Source: Bradyrhizobium lablabi (lineage in GTDB: Bacteria; Pseudomonadota; Alphaproteobacteria; Rhizobiales; Xanthobacteraceae). From it: a stretch of DNA of 64,000 nucleotides. The stretch is taken from NCBI RefSeq assembly GCF_900141755.1, contig NZ_LT670844.1, forward strand, positions 4,092,001 through 4,156,000, written 5' to 3'. Of this stretch, positions 35,337-44,281 are shown piece by piece. The notes beneath the pieces were generated by a model. It had not been told where the DNA came from and searched no databases. It saw only the letters and a list, made by a program, of their open reading frames with translations. A program made the translations under genes and the position numbers. The first letter of the stretch is position 1; every line of letters starts with the position of its first letter.

Positions 35337-36065
35337 ATGACCTCCACCGAGCCTTTTGCCAACGTCATTCCGTACCCTGAGGCGCCGCGCCACCGGCACA
35401 TGGCGGTAATGTTCGTCGACCTCGACAATTTCATGCAGATCTGCATCGACGATCCCCCGGAAGCCGTGTTCGGTCTGCTCAGCGACTTTCAGCATATGGT
35501 GACCGACGCCGTGTCCAGTTTCAGAGGTGAACTCAATGCGTATCAGGGAGACGGCGTACTGGCCACGTTTGGGGACATGGCCGACCGGCCCGACTGCGCG
35601 ATAAGAGCGCTGAGATGCGCGAGGAGGATTCTCGAACGAATTCGTGCGCTGAGTCTCGATGATACTAACAGCACCAGTTCTCCGATTTCAGTCTCCATCG
35701 GTTTGCAGTACGGCGAGGTCTGGACCAGCACCATCAACAGTTCAAAACGCTTTGGTCCAACGCTCATCGGTGATGCCGTCAATGTCGCGTCTCGACTTGA
35801 GCAGCGGGCAGGGACGCTTGGCACAAAGATCGTAGTGGGTGATGATCTGATCCAAAAAGCACTGCGCGAAGCTGCATCAAACGCTTGCGAGCTGGCACAG
35901 TTTGTCAACACCGGGCCCCTGTTCGTTCGCGGCCGACAGGCCCCGGTCGGCGTTTGGAAACTTCAAATTCAGTCAGGCGAGCTTCTGGTCGAAAATGCCT
36001 CGATCCCTAACGCTGAAACTGACGTGCGCCGATGGCACTTTGGCAAGCCCTCTGCACAACCATAG
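35337..36065 (+). CDS. class III nucleotidyl cyclase domain protein, atypical active site
   Basis: A 242-residue soluble protein that is mostly one adenylate/guanylate cyclase catalytic domain. Metal-site aspartates are visible in FVDLDNF (near residue 25) and YQGDGVLATF (near 69). GPTLIGDAVNVASRLEQ near 144-160 matches the conserved N and R region. The purine-selecting lysine usual four residues before GD is replaced by alanine (NAYQGD), so substrate or activity is doubtful. A strong AAGGAG site precedes ATG 35337. It lacks the N-terminal sensor found in the other cyclase at 53345-54529. The 36066-36463 gap after it is empty. Confidence 0.8.
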   Translation: MTSTEPFANVIPYPEAPRHRHMAVMFVDLDNFMQICIDDPPEAVFGLLSDFQHMVTDAVSSFRGELNAYQGDGVLATFGDMADRPDCAIRALRCARRILERIRALSLDDTNSTSSPISVSIGLQYGEVWTSTINSSKRFGPTLIGDAVNVASRLEQRAGTLGTKIVVGDDLIQKALREAASNACELAQFVNTGPLFVRGRQAPVGVWKLQIQSGELLVENASIPNAETDVRRWHFGKPSAQP

Positions 36066-36463
36066 ACCAGCGTCGATCTCATCGACGACCCGCCTCGGGC
36101 CACGCCTCTATACGTTTATACGTTGCAGAACGTCTTTGATTTTTTTGCTGTCAAATTAGGCACATCATAAAAGCTCCGATAGCGCCGCTCCGTCAATGCC
36201 GCATTGCAGCGAGCCGCCAAAATCGCCTCTTTGGAAAAAGTTCCAGGGAAATTGCTTCTCAGTCTAAATTTCTTTCCGGTCCAGCCGCTTTGGTCAGACC
36301 GAGCCGCGCGCAGTGCGCTTCTCACGGCGAGCGGATGTGCTAACATTTTCGCGTCTACTCCAATCTCACCTCTCTTAGCTACCTCAACAGACCAAAATCC
36401 CTCTCTCGAAACCTTCGAATCAATAACAAACGCAGCCGCATGGCTGTAAAGGGGAGTGTCGCG

Positions 36464-37720
36464 ATGAAATCGGCTTTCAATCGATCTGTTTTTGCGCTTG
36501 CAGCAATCTTTGCTGTCGCGGGGGCCAGTACGGTCTACGCGCAGCAGAAGCTGCACTCGTACCAATCCGGAACCAAGGAGTTCTGGACGCATCCACCGGA
36601 TGACTGGTTCCTCGGTGACGAGACCGAAGCCCAAAAGGGCCTCGCGCCGCCGTCGGGTCCGCCGACCGGTGCGTCAGAAGCGGAACTCGCCGCGCTAATA
36701 AAAAAGATAAAACTGCCGCCTGGCTTCCAAATCGAAGTCTACGCGCAGGGTGTGCTGGCTGCACGGCAGATGGCCTGGGGTGACAAGGGCACGCTCTTTG
36801 TCGGCTCGTTCGGCCTCGGCAACGTCTATGCCATCACCGACAATGGCGGCAAGAAGGAGGTCAAGACCATCCTCAAGGGCCTGAACATGCCCACCGGCCT
36901 CGCTTTCCGCAACGGCGCGCTTTACGTCATCGCCGTCGACAAGTTGATCAAATACGACAATGCCGAGGCCAATCTCGACAAGCTCGGCGAGGGCAAGGTG
37001 GTCTATGACGACATGCCGTCCTACGCGGCGCATGGCTGGAAATACCTCGCCGCCGATAAGGATGGTTCGTTCTACATACCCTTCGGACCTCCCTTCAACG
37101 TCGGCATTCCACCGACCAGCGTCTCGCAGATCCGCCGTGTCGATCCCCAGACCGGCAATGCCGAACTGGTGGCGCTCGGCGTCCGCAACAGCGTCGGCGG
37201 CGATGTCGATCCGCGCAGTGGAAAATACTGGTTCACCGAGAATGCGCGCGACTGGATCAGCGACGACCTGCCGAGCGACAAGCTCAACATGATCTCGAAG
37301 ATGGGCGAGCATTTTGGTTATCCCTATTGCCATCAGGGTGATTTGCCGGATGCGAAATTTGCGATGGGTCACAAATGTTCGGAATTCACCCCGCCGGTGC
37401 TCAATCTCGGCGCCCATGTGGCTCCGCTCGGCATGAAGTTCTATACCGGCGATCAATTCCCGGCCGAGTACAAGAACAACATCCTGATCACCGAACACGG
37501 CTCGTGGAACCGGCATAAATATCAGGGCGGGCGGATCGTTCGCGTGATCGTCGGTCCCGACGGCAAGAATCCCAAGCAGGAAGTGTTCGCATCCGGTTGG
37601 ATCGAAGGCGATCAGGGCTATCTCGGCCGGCCTGACGATATCATCCTCGCCAAGGATGGTTCGATCCTCGTCGCCGACGATTGGGCCGGCGCGATCTATC
37701 GCATCAGCTACAAGAAGTAA
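36464..37720 (+). CDS. periplasmic PQQ-dependent sugar (sorbosone-type) dehydrogenase
   Basis: A 418-residue exported beta-propeller. Its signal peptide ends near STVYAQQ. Propeller segments include IKLPPGFQIEVYAQGV, ALGVRNSVGGDVDPRSGKYWFTEN, GEHFGYPYCHQGD and ITEHGSWNRHKYQGGRIV. ATG 36464 follows AAGGGGAG. It is a distant homolog of 16054-17400. A terminator follows, then a diheme cytochrome c gene whose product could accept its electrons. The true substrate is unknown. Confidence 0.85.
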   Translation: MKSAFNRSVFALAAIFAVAGASTVYAQQKLHSYQSGTKEFWTHPPDDWFLGDETEAQKGLAPPSGPPTGASEAELAALIKKIKLPPGFQIEVYAQGVLAARQMAWGDKGTLFVGSFGLGNVYAITDNGGKKEVKTILKGLNMPTGLAFRNGALYVIAVDKLIKYDNAEANLDKLGEGKVVYDDMPSYAAHGWKYLAADKDGSFYIPFGPPFNVGIPPTSVSQIRRVDPQTGNAELVALGVRNSVGGDVDPRSGKYWFTENARDWISDDLPSDKLNMISKMGEHFGYPYCHQGDLPDAKFAMGHKCSEFTPPVLNLGAHVAPLGMKFYTGDQFPAEYKNNILITEHGSWNRHKYQGGRIVRVIVGPDGKNPKQEVFASGWIEGDQGYLGRPDDIILAKDGSILVADDWAGAIYRISYKK

Positions 37721-37736
37721 CGCTAAAGAGACTTTG

Positions 37737-37781
37737 GAGGCTGCGGTTGCTCGGGAACGAGCGGCCGCAGCCTCTTTGTTT
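37737..37781 (+). terminator. rho-independent terminator after the PQQ dehydrogenase
   Basis: GAGGCTGCGG and CCGCAGCCTC form a perfect 10-bp stem around an 18-base loop that itself contains GCTCG/CGAGC, followed by TTTGTTT. It lies 17 bp past the stop codon. Confidence 0.85.
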
Positions 37782-37909
37782 GACAATCGAGTGATGGAAC
37801 GCACTCGTTATGCGGACTTGATCCGGGCATCCATCAAAATGAAAAAAATGTCTCGTAAGAGATGGATTGCCGGGTCGAGCCCGGCCGCGACGAGTGGAGA
37901 GGAGTGGCG

Positions 37910-38491
37910 ATGAGAATTGGTTTCGTCTTGATGTTGTCAGGAGCAATGCTCTGCGGATCAATCGCCAAGGCCGCCGATACACCATCGGTAAAAGAAAAGG
38001 CCGAAGTCTGCGCCGGCTGTCATGGCGATATCGGCATTTCGCAAACCGAGAACATTCCTTCGCTCGCAGGCCAGCCCGATCAGTTCATTCAGTGGCAATT
38101 GGTGTTCTTCCGCAGCGGCGCGCGCAAGAGCGAGCAGATGCAGCCGATCGTCGAGCAAATCAGCAATGAGGATATCCGTAGTCTCGGCGCCTATTTTGCC
38201 TCGCTGACGCCGCCCAAGCCCGCAACGCCCGACGACAATCCCGATCTGTCGCAAAAGGGCGCGCAGGCGGCTATGGGGCGGCGCTGCGCGTCGTGCCATG
38301 GCGACACCTTTGCCGGCACCAAAGCGGTCGCGCGCCTCGCCGGCCAGCGCGAGGAATATCTCATCAAGGCGCTGCACGACTATAAATCGAGCGTGCGATC
38401 CGGCGGTGCCGGCGCGGCGATGGCGGAAGTCGCCTATCCCCTGAGCGACGAGGAAATCACCGCGCTCGCGCATTATCTCGCGCACTTATAA
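37910..38491 (+). CDS. diheme cytochrome c (c4-like)
   Basis: A 193-residue periplasmic cytochrome. A signal peptide ends near GSIAKAAD. Two heme-binding motifs, CAGCH (near residue 36) and CASCH (near 127), head two homologous domains, each with a later methionine candidate (SEQMQ, AAMAEVAYPLSDEE). ATG 37910 follows GGAGAGGAGTGG. It probably shuttles electrons from the upstream PQQ dehydrogenase to a terminal oxidase (inference from position). Confidence 0.9.
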   Translation: MRIGFVLMLSGAMLCGSIAKAADTPSVKEKAEVCAGCHGDIGISQTENIPSLAGQPDQFIQWQLVFFRSGARKSEQMQPIVEQISNEDIRSLGAYFASLTPPKPATPDDNPDLSQKGAQAAMGRRCASCHGDTFAGTKAVARLAGQREEYLIKALHDYKSSVRSGGAGAAMAEVAYPLSDEEITALAHYLAHL

Positions 38492-38499
38492 ATTTCCGC

Positions 38500-38619
38500 C
38501 GTCCCTGCGAAAGCAGGGACCCATACGCCGCGGCCTCTCGTGTAGGCGGTGTGGGAGACGGCTTTTGTAACGATCAGCGCCGGTGGTTATGGGTCCCTGC
38601 TTTCGAAAGCAGGGACGAC
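38500..38619. repeat. palindromic repeat between convergent genes (CGTCCCTGC family)
   Basis: It starts with the hairpin GTCCCTGC-GAAA-GCAGGGAC and ends with a fully palindromic 24-bp segment, GTCCCTGCTTTC with its complement. The two ends also pair with each other (GGGACCCAT / ATGGGTCCC). A second member lies at 44155-44275. It lies between the cytochrome gene and the panE-like gene stop. Confidence 0.85.
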
Positions 38620-38647
38620 ATAGAACGTGAGGCGCGCGAAGCGAATC

Positions 38648-39568
38648 CTATCCTCGCTGCTTCTCATACGCTTTGAGATGCGTGTAAGCGGTGCGCAGCC
38701 TTGGCACCGGTACTTTTGCCGCATCGCCGCGCGCGATCAGGTCGCCGATTACGTGGTCGGCTTCGACCGGGGCGCCCGCCTTGATATCGCGGAACATCGA
38801 TGCGGTCATCGGCGATCCCTCCGCGGTGAGCATTCCAGTGGTTCGTTCCAGGAACGGCGCGCGGGGCGCGTAGCCCTCGGCGGTCGCAATGGCCTTGGTT
38901 TCATCGAGCATGCCCAGGATAAAGTCCTTGCCGCCGGGCGCTGCCAGGATATTGCCGACCGAGGTTCGCATCAGGCTGGTCGAGGCGGCCAGCGTCGACA
39001 AAAACACCCATTTCTCCCACATCTCCTGAAGGATGTTTTCGCTGGCGACCGAACCGAACTTGCCGCTTGCGAAAACGTTTGCGATGGCGCGGACGCGATC
39101 GGACATCTTGCCGTCGCGTTCGCCGAAATTGAGCGACTGCATCGGCGCCAGCTGGACCACTTCGCGCTGGTCGTTGAGAGTGACCGCGATCGCGCAGAGC
39201 CCGCCGAGCACGCGCTCGCGGCCGAATTTCCGGTCCAGCACGTCGAGATGCAGCATGCCGTTGAGCAGCGGGATGATCGCCGTCTGCGGCCCGACCGCCG
39301 GCGCAAACGATTTTATGGCGTCGTCGAGATCGAACGCCTTGCAGCTCAGCAGCAAGACGTCGAATTTTTCGTTCAATTTGTCCGCCTGCACCGTCGGCGG
39401 ATTTTTCAGCGTCACGTCGCCGTTCGGGCTCTTGATCACAAGGCCGGCCTCAGTCAGTTCAGCCGCGCGCCGCGGCCGGACCAGAAAGGTCACGTCCTGG
39501 CCGGCCTGCAGCATCCGGCCGCCAAAATATCCACCGATGGCGCCGGCGCCGACCACGAGAATGCGCAT
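38648..39568 (-). CDS. 2-dehydropantoate 2-reductase family protein
   Basis: A 306-residue NADPH-dependent ketoacid reductase of the PanE/ApbA family. The N-terminal Rossmann motif is MRILVVGAGAIGGYFGGRM. Further conserved parts are LLSCKAFDLDDAIKSFAP, the lysine-containing MWEKWVFLSTLAA near residue 177, and GDLIARGDAAKVPVPRL. Several paralogs usually occur per genome, so pantothenate synthesis is not certain. ATG 39568 is the natural start; upstream codons come from a repeat. Confidence 0.88.
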   Translation of the reverse strand: MRILVVGAGAIGGYFGGRMLQAGQDVTFLVRPRRAAELTEAGLVIKSPNGDVTLKNPPTVQADKLNEKFDVLLLSCKAFDLDDAIKSFAPAVGPQTAIIPLLNGMLHLDVLDRKFGRERVLGGLCAIAVTLNDQREVVQLAPMQSLNFGERDGKMSDRVRAIANVFASGKFGSVASENILQEMWEKWVFLSTLAASTSLMRTSVGNILAAPGGKDFILGMLDETKAIATAEGYAPRAPFLERTTGMLTAEGSPMTASMFRDIKAGAPVEADHVIGDLIARGDAAKVPVPRLRTAYTHLKAYEKQRG

Positions 39569-39606
39569 TGTTTGAGTCTCCTTTTTATTAGTCGTTTTTA
39601 TTTCAC

Positions 39607-39740
39607 CGTCATGCCCGGGCATAGCCGTTCGAAGGACGGCGTCGCTTCCGCTCGCCTATGTCCGGGCATCCACGTCTTTCTCCTTTCAACGCGCACACCG
39701 AAGGAAGGCGTGGATGGCCGGGTCAAGCCCGGCCATGACG
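39607..39740. repeat. palindromic repeat (CGTCATGCCCGGGC family)
   Basis: CGTCATGCCCGGGC at the left and GCCCGGCCATGACG at the right are near-complementary arms. An inner pair is GGGCATCCACG... / ...CGTGGATGGCC. A second member is at 48338-48424. It lies between two genes on the same strand. Confidence 0.8.
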
Positions 39741-39752
39741 AGAGAATGAGTG

Positions 39753-40490
39753 TCACCACTTCTCCCCGAACGGGCGGATTTCCAATTCAAATGTCCAGGC
39801 GCTCTTCGGTTGCTGGTAAAGCTGCCAGTACGAGGCCGCGACCGAGGCCGGCGGCATCAGCAAATCGGGGTTGTCGAGCGCCTCCTTGCCCCAGAGCTTT
39901 TCGCGGCGCTCGCGCACCCAGGCGGTATCGACACCGGCGTCGATGATCAGATGCGCGACATGGATGTTCTTCGGCCCCAACTCGCGCGCCATCGCCTGCG
40001 CCACCGCGCGCAGGCCGAATTTGGCGCTGGCGAAGGCGGCATAACCTGAGCCGCCGCGCAAGCTCGCGGTGGCGCCGGTGAAGAAGATGTTGCCCTGGCC
40101 GCGCGGCAGCATCAGTCGCGCCGCTTCGCGGCCCGAGACGAACCCGGCCCAGCAGGCCATTTCCCAGACCTTTCGGAACACGCGGTCGGTGGTTTCCAGG
40201 ATCGGGAAATTGACATTGGCGCCGACGTTGAAGATGCAGATGTCGAGCGGGGCGTGCCTGTCGGCGTCATGGAGGAAGGCGGTGACCTCGTCCTCCTTGC
40301 GGGCGTCGAGCGAGCGCGCGAAAATCGTTCCACCTGATGCCTCGACCTCTTTCACCAGCGGTTCGAGCTTTTCGCCGTTGCGTCGGCCTGCAAACACTGT
40401 GAATCCTTCAGCAGCGAATTTCTTCGCGATCTCGGCGCCGATATAGTCGCCGGCGCCGATCACCGCGCAGGTCGCGTCGCGTTTTTGCAT
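39753..40490 (-). CDS. SDR family oxidoreductase
   Basis: A 245-residue short-chain dehydrogenase/reductase. The cofactor loop is AVIGAGDYIGAEIAKKF instead of the usual TGxxxGIG, so NAD(P) binding is slightly atypical. NVGAN near residue 85 and an S...GYAAFASAKFGL catalytic segment near 150 carry S-Y-K-like residues, though the classic YxxxK reads YAAFASAK. Substrate unknown. It may form an operon with the downstream panE-like gene. ATG 40490 is the natural start. Confidence 0.82.
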   Translation of the reverse strand: MQKRDATCAVIGAGDYIGAEIAKKFAAEGFTVFAGRRNGEKLEPLVKEVEASGGTIFARSLDARKEDEVTAFLHDADRHAPLDICIFNVGANVNFPILETTDRVFRKVWEMACWAGFVSGREAARLMLPRGQGNIFFTGATASLRGGSGYAAFASAKFGLRAVAQAMARELGPKNIHVAHLIIDAGVDTAWVRERREKLWGKEALDNPDLLMPPASVAASYWQLYQQPKSAWTFELEIRPFGEKW

Positions 40491-40554
40491 GTTGGGACTC
40501 CACAAATCTCGCGGGCCTGCGTGGTTCTCTCCCCGTTGGCTCGCAATGACGGAA

Positions 40555-41166
40555 CTAGCATTTTCCCAAGACCATCTCCTCGACCTCGCGCAATTGCTCC
40601 TTGCCGAAAAATATCTCGTTTCCGACAAAAAAGGTCGGCGAGCCGAACGCGCCGCGCTCGACGGCTGCCTGGGTGTTCGCAATCAGTTTGGCCTTGACGT
40701 CGGCCTCCTGCGCGCGCGCCAAAAGTCTTGCGCCGTCGAGGCCGGATGCGGTTAGCGCTTTCGCCGCCACTTCGGGGTCATCCATCTTCTTCGGCTCGAC
40801 CCACATGTGATGAAACGCGGCGTCGACATACGTCTCGAACACGCCCTCGAACTGGGCGGCGACCGCGGCGCGCATCAGATTGAGGGTGTTGACTGGAAAG
40901 AAGGGATTCATTGTGTACGGCTTGACACCGAAGCGCCTGACAAAACGCTCGGTCTCCAACGCATTGAATTCGGGCTTGTTCTTGACGCCGGCCAGCGTTT
41001 CGGCCGGCGATCTGTTGTTGGTGGCCTTGAAGATGCCGCCGAGCAGGATCGGCACATATTCGAATTTCACGCCGATGCGTTGTTCGATCGCCGGGATCGC
41101 CTCATGGCTGAGGAACGCGTTGGGGCTGCCGAAATCGAACAGGAACTGCGGCGATGTCTTGGTCAA
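40555..41166 (-). CDS. 2-hydroxychromene-2-carboxylate isomerase (DsbA family)
   Basis: A 203-residue kappa-class GST-like protein. It opens FLFDFGSPNAFLSHEAIP, where the serine of GSPN replaces the DsbA cysteine, and ends GAFGSPTFFVGNEIFFGKEQL. In naphthalene breakdown such enzymes isomerise hydroxychromene carboxylate with glutathione; many homologs have other substrates. A TTG start at 41166 is chosen because GGGAGG stands before it; the upstream ATG 41226 adds 20 unlikely residues. Confidence 0.87.
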   Translation of the reverse strand: MTKTSPQFLFDFGSPNAFLSHEAIPAIEQRIGVKFEYVPILLGGIFKATNNRSPAETLAGVKNKPEFNALETERFVRRFGVKPYTMNPFFPVNTLNLMRAAVAAQFEGVFETYVDAAFHHMWVEPKKMDDPEVAAKALTASGLDGARLLARAQEADVKAKLIANTQAAVERGAFGSPTFFVGNEIFFGKEQLREVEEMVLGKC

Positions 41167-41269
41167 GGCGGCCTCCCAGCTTCTTGTTGCTGAATCATTG
41201 TGGCGTAGCCCGCGCGGCGCGTCCACTGCATTATGATGAGCATAATACTGTGGCGCTGCGGGATGGCGG

Positions 41270-42619
41270 TCAAATCAGCCGCTTGACCGCGCGCTTGCGC
41301 CAGACCAGCAGGTAATAGCTCATCTGCAAAAGGAACATGGCGAAAAACGTAATCGGATAAGCAGCCCAGACGCCCTCGATGCCGATGGCGCGGCTGAGGA
41401 TCACCGCGGAGGGCACCTCGATCGCGGCAATCACAAAGATCGAGATCGACAAAGGCGCCCATACCGTTCCGCTGGCGCGCATCGCGCCGGAGAACACGGT
41501 TGCCATTCCGAACAGCACCGAACTCCACAACACGATGTGGAGCAATCCTTGCGCGAGCTCGAGCACCGCGACATCGGTAATGAACCAACTCATGATGGCG
41601 CGGGAGAACAGATAGGCGAGAGCCACCAATCCACCGGTCAGAACGAGGTTCATCAATAGCCCGGTGCGGACAATCGCGCCCAGCCGGTCGGCATTGCCGC
41701 GACCGATGGCTTGCGCGCCGAAGATCGAGACTGAGATCGCAATCGACAACGCTGGAAACTGTGCGTAGCTCATGACCTGGTTGACCGCGCCATAGGCCGC
41801 TGTCGCGTCGGAGCCGAAGCCGTTGACGAGGCCGAGCAGGACCAGCTCGGCCAGCGACATCACGACCATTCCGAGCGCGGCCGGAATCCCGAGGTTCAGG
41901 ATTTTGCGCAGCAGCGCCCCGTTCGGCCGCATGGCGCGCAGGAATGCCGTGTCGAACGCGAGCGGATGACGGCGGCGGCGAAGATGTCCGGCCAGCCACA
42001 GCAGGGTGAACAAGCCCGATGCCGCCGACGCCCAGGCGGCGCTGGCGACGCCGAGCCGGGGTAAGCCGAACCAGCCGCGGATCAGCATCGGCGTCAACAC
42101 GAGGCCGATGACGGTCGACATCGTCAGTGCGAGCAGCGGTGTCACGGTGTCGCCGACGCCACGCATCATCGCCGTCAGCAGGATAAAAACAAACGTCAAC
42201 GGCATGGTGATCATCATGATGCGCGCATAGGCGCTCGCCTCTCCGAGAATTTCGGGCGGTGTGGCCAGCCCAATCAAGAGCTGGCGGCTAAACAACCCGC
42301 CGAAGACGGCGATCATTGCTGCGAGCAGAAGCGCGATTGTCAGGGTGGTGCCGGCGACGGCCTTCACCTTGTCGGGTTCGCCCGCGCCCCAGGCCTGACC
42401 GATCAGCACGGTGGCGCCTGAACTCAAGCCCATGACGAAGGCGATAAAAAAGAACATCGCCGGGAAAAACACCGAGACGGCGGCGAGCGCATCGACCCCG
42501 ATCATCTGGCCGAGGTAGATATTGTTGATGGTGCCGAACAATGACTGCAAAATGTTGCTCAGCATCATCGGGGCAAGGAAGACAAGAAATGTCCTCCAGA
42601 GGGGCGGGGCTGCGGACAC
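41270..42619 (-). CDS. MATE family efflux transporter
   Basis: A 449-residue inner-membrane protein with twelve predicted helices in two similar halves, matching the multidrug and toxin extrusion family driven by Na+ or H+. Segments typical of the family include FLAPMMLSNILQSLFGTINNIYLGQMIG near the start and AVNQVMSYAQFPALSIAISVSIFGAQAIGRG near the middle. Export substrate is not predictable. It stands as a single gene upstream of the isomerase on the same strand. Confidence 0.92.
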   Translation of the reverse strand: MSAAPPLWRTFLVFLAPMMLSNILQSLFGTINNIYLGQMIGVDALAAVSVFFPAMFFFIAFVMGLSSGATVLIGQAWGAGEPDKVKAVAGTTLTIALLLAAMIAVFGGLFSRQLLIGLATPPEILGEASAYARIMMITMPLTFVFILLTAMMRGVGDTVTPLLALTMSTVIGLVLTPMLIRGWFGLPRLGVASAAWASAASGLFTLLWLAGHLRRRRHPLAFDTAFLRAMRPNGALLRKILNLGIPAALGMVVMSLAELVLLGLVNGFGSDATAAYGAVNQVMSYAQFPALSIAISVSIFGAQAIGRGNADRLGAIVRTGLLMNLVLTGGLVALAYLFSRAIMSWFITDVAVLELAQGLLHIVLWSSVLFGMATVFSGAMRASGTVWAPLSISIFVIAAIEVPSAVILSRAIGIEGVWAAYPITFFAMFLLQMSYYLLVWRKRAVKRLI

Positions 42620-42709
42620 GGATCTTCCTTGCTTTTTGGCGCGGCGGATCGATGCCGCGCAATGTTGCGGTGTCGGAATTGAGGGTTTTTAGTGAACCGT
42701 TGGCGTCGA

Positions 42710-43318
42710 TCACGCCGCCGGCGGTTCCGCGCGATCGCTGAAGGCGAGTTTGACGACGTGGTCCCTTATATCGCGGGGCCAGGACGCAATGAGTTCGACG
42801 AAACGCCGGCGGTCGTCCGCGAACAAGGCCCGCGAGGCTTCCTCGAAATGGGGGAGATCGCCGGCCATCGCCGACATGAAATGATAGGCCGCCTCGCGCG
42901 CCGCGCGGCTGCGGTCGCGATCGCCGCTTGCGCGCCGCGCCTCTTCAACGAGTTTTCGCAGTGCCACCGACGCGCCGCCGGGCTGCGCCCCCAGCCATTC
43001 CCAATGCCGCGGCAACAGCGTCACTTCGCGCGCGACGACGCCGAGTTTGGGCCGGCCGCGCCCGCGCGGTGCCGGCTCATCGGCGGGAGTTTCCGAATAG
43101 GAAGCGGGCTGCGGCAGGCGCGCGACGATGTCGCGTTCGGTGCCGCGGAGGTCGAGATCGATCGGCCGGCCGTTCGCGTCGTCAAAGATCAGGATGGGCT
43201 CGGCCGCGGAACCCCTGGATGCTTTCATGACGGCGAGCGCGACCTCGGCCAATGGGCCCGAGGCCAGCCGCTGATCGCCCCTAAAGGCGGTGAAGTATTT
43301 TGGAAGCGCCTGGATCAT
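42710..43318 (-). CDS. DUF2239 family protein
   Basis: A 202-residue cytoplasmic protein with the family signature RGRPKLGVVAREVTLLPRHW followed by QPGGASVALRKLVEEARR. The RGRP element and Arg-rich helices suggest nucleic-acid contact, but no function is established. The start at ATG 43318 has a plausible GGAGCA site upstream. It is divergent from the GST gene. Confidence 0.85.
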   Translation of the reverse strand: MIQALPKYFTAFRGDQRLASGPLAEVALAVMKASRGSAAEPILIFDDANGRPIDLDLRGTERDIVARLPQPASYSETPADEPAPRGRGRPKLGVVAREVTLLPRHWEWLGAQPGGASVALRKLVEEARRASGDRDRSRAAREAAYHFMSAMAGDLPHFEEASRALFADDRRRFVELIASWPRDIRDHVVKLAFSDRAEPPAA

Positions 43319-43480
43319 CGAAAAACTCTCTGCTCCCCGAAGTGCCTATTTATACCCGGATAAATTAATTCAGTCAATAACATCCGGGTGATATTTGACC
43401 CCCAAGGCCGTCTCGACTTTCCAGCGCCCGGCTGGCACGACCGCCAAACAGATGCGCCACTGCGTCCAGGGGGAATCGCC

Positions 43481-44146
43481 ATGCTCACCGTCCATCACCT
43501 CAACAATTCCCGCTCCCAGCGCGTATTGTGGCTGTTGGAAGAGTTGGGCGTGCCTTACGAGATCGTGCGCTACCAGCGTCAGCCCGACATGCGTGCACCA
43601 GCCGAATTGCGCGCCGTCCATCCGCTCGGAAAATCCCCCGTCATCACCGACGACGGCAACACGACAGCGGAATCCGGCGCGATCGCCGAATACCTCATCG
43701 AAACCTATGGCAACGGCCGCCTGATTCCGCCGCCCAAAACGCCGGAGCGGCTGCGCTACACCTATTGGCTGCACTATGCGGAAGGGTCGGCGATGCCGCC
43801 GCTTCTGCTAAAACTGCTGTTCACGCTGATGCCGAGGCGGGCGCCGGCGCTGCTGCGTCCATTGGTACGCAAGGTCTCCAATCAGGCGCTGACCACCCTG
43901 GTCAATCCGCAACTCAAACAGCACATGGCGTTCTGGGAGAGCGAGCTCGAAAAAAACCAATGGTTCGCCGGCAGCGAATTCACTGCCGCCGACATCCAGA
44001 TGAGCTTTCCGCTGGAAGCCGCCGCCGCGCGCGGCGGGCTCGAGCAGGGTCACCCGAAGGCGATGGCGTTTCTCGACCGCATCCACGCCCGCCCGGCCTA
44101 CCAGCGCGCGCTGGAGCGGGGCGGCCCGTATGAGGTCGGACGGTGA
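43481..44146 (+). CDS. glutathione S-transferase
   Basis: A 221-residue cytosolic GST with an N-terminal thioredoxin-like domain (LTVHHLNNSRSQRVLWLLEEL, then NPSV-like SPVITDDG and AESGAIAEYL for glutathione binding) and a helical C-terminal domain (FTAADIQMSFPLEAA). The serine in NNSRSQR is the likely catalytic residue. ATG 43481 follows CAGGGGGA. Conjugation substrate is unknown. Confidence 0.93.
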   Translation: MLTVHHLNNSRSQRVLWLLEELGVPYEIVRYQRQPDMRAPAELRAVHPLGKSPVITDDGNTTAESGAIAEYLIETYGNGRLIPPPKTPERLRYTYWLHYAEGSAMPPLLLKLLFTLMPRRAPALLRPLVRKVSNQALTTLVNPQLKQHMAFWESELEKNQWFAGSEFTAADIQMSFPLEAAAARGGLEQGHPKAMAFLDRIHARPAYQRALERGGPYEVGR

Positions 44147-44154
44147 AGTTAGTT

Positions 44155-44275
44155 GTCGTCCCCGCGAACGCGGGGACCCATAACCACAAATATTGATCTT
44201 GAAATGAGCTGGAGCACCAGCCCGGCGTAACCACGACCATCGGTGGTTATGGGTCCCAGCTTTCGCAGGGACGAC
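44155..44275. repeat. palindromic repeat (CGTCCC family, second copy)
   Basis: GTCGTCCCCGCGAACGCGGGGACCCATAACCAC-type left end pairs with GTGGTTATGGGTCCC and GGGACGAC at the right. The inner left hairpin is CCCCGC-GAAC-GCGGGG. It shares the GGTTATGGGTCCC end with 38500-38619. It sits between the convergent GST and argG genes. Confidence 0.85.
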
Positions 44276-44281
44276 AAAACC

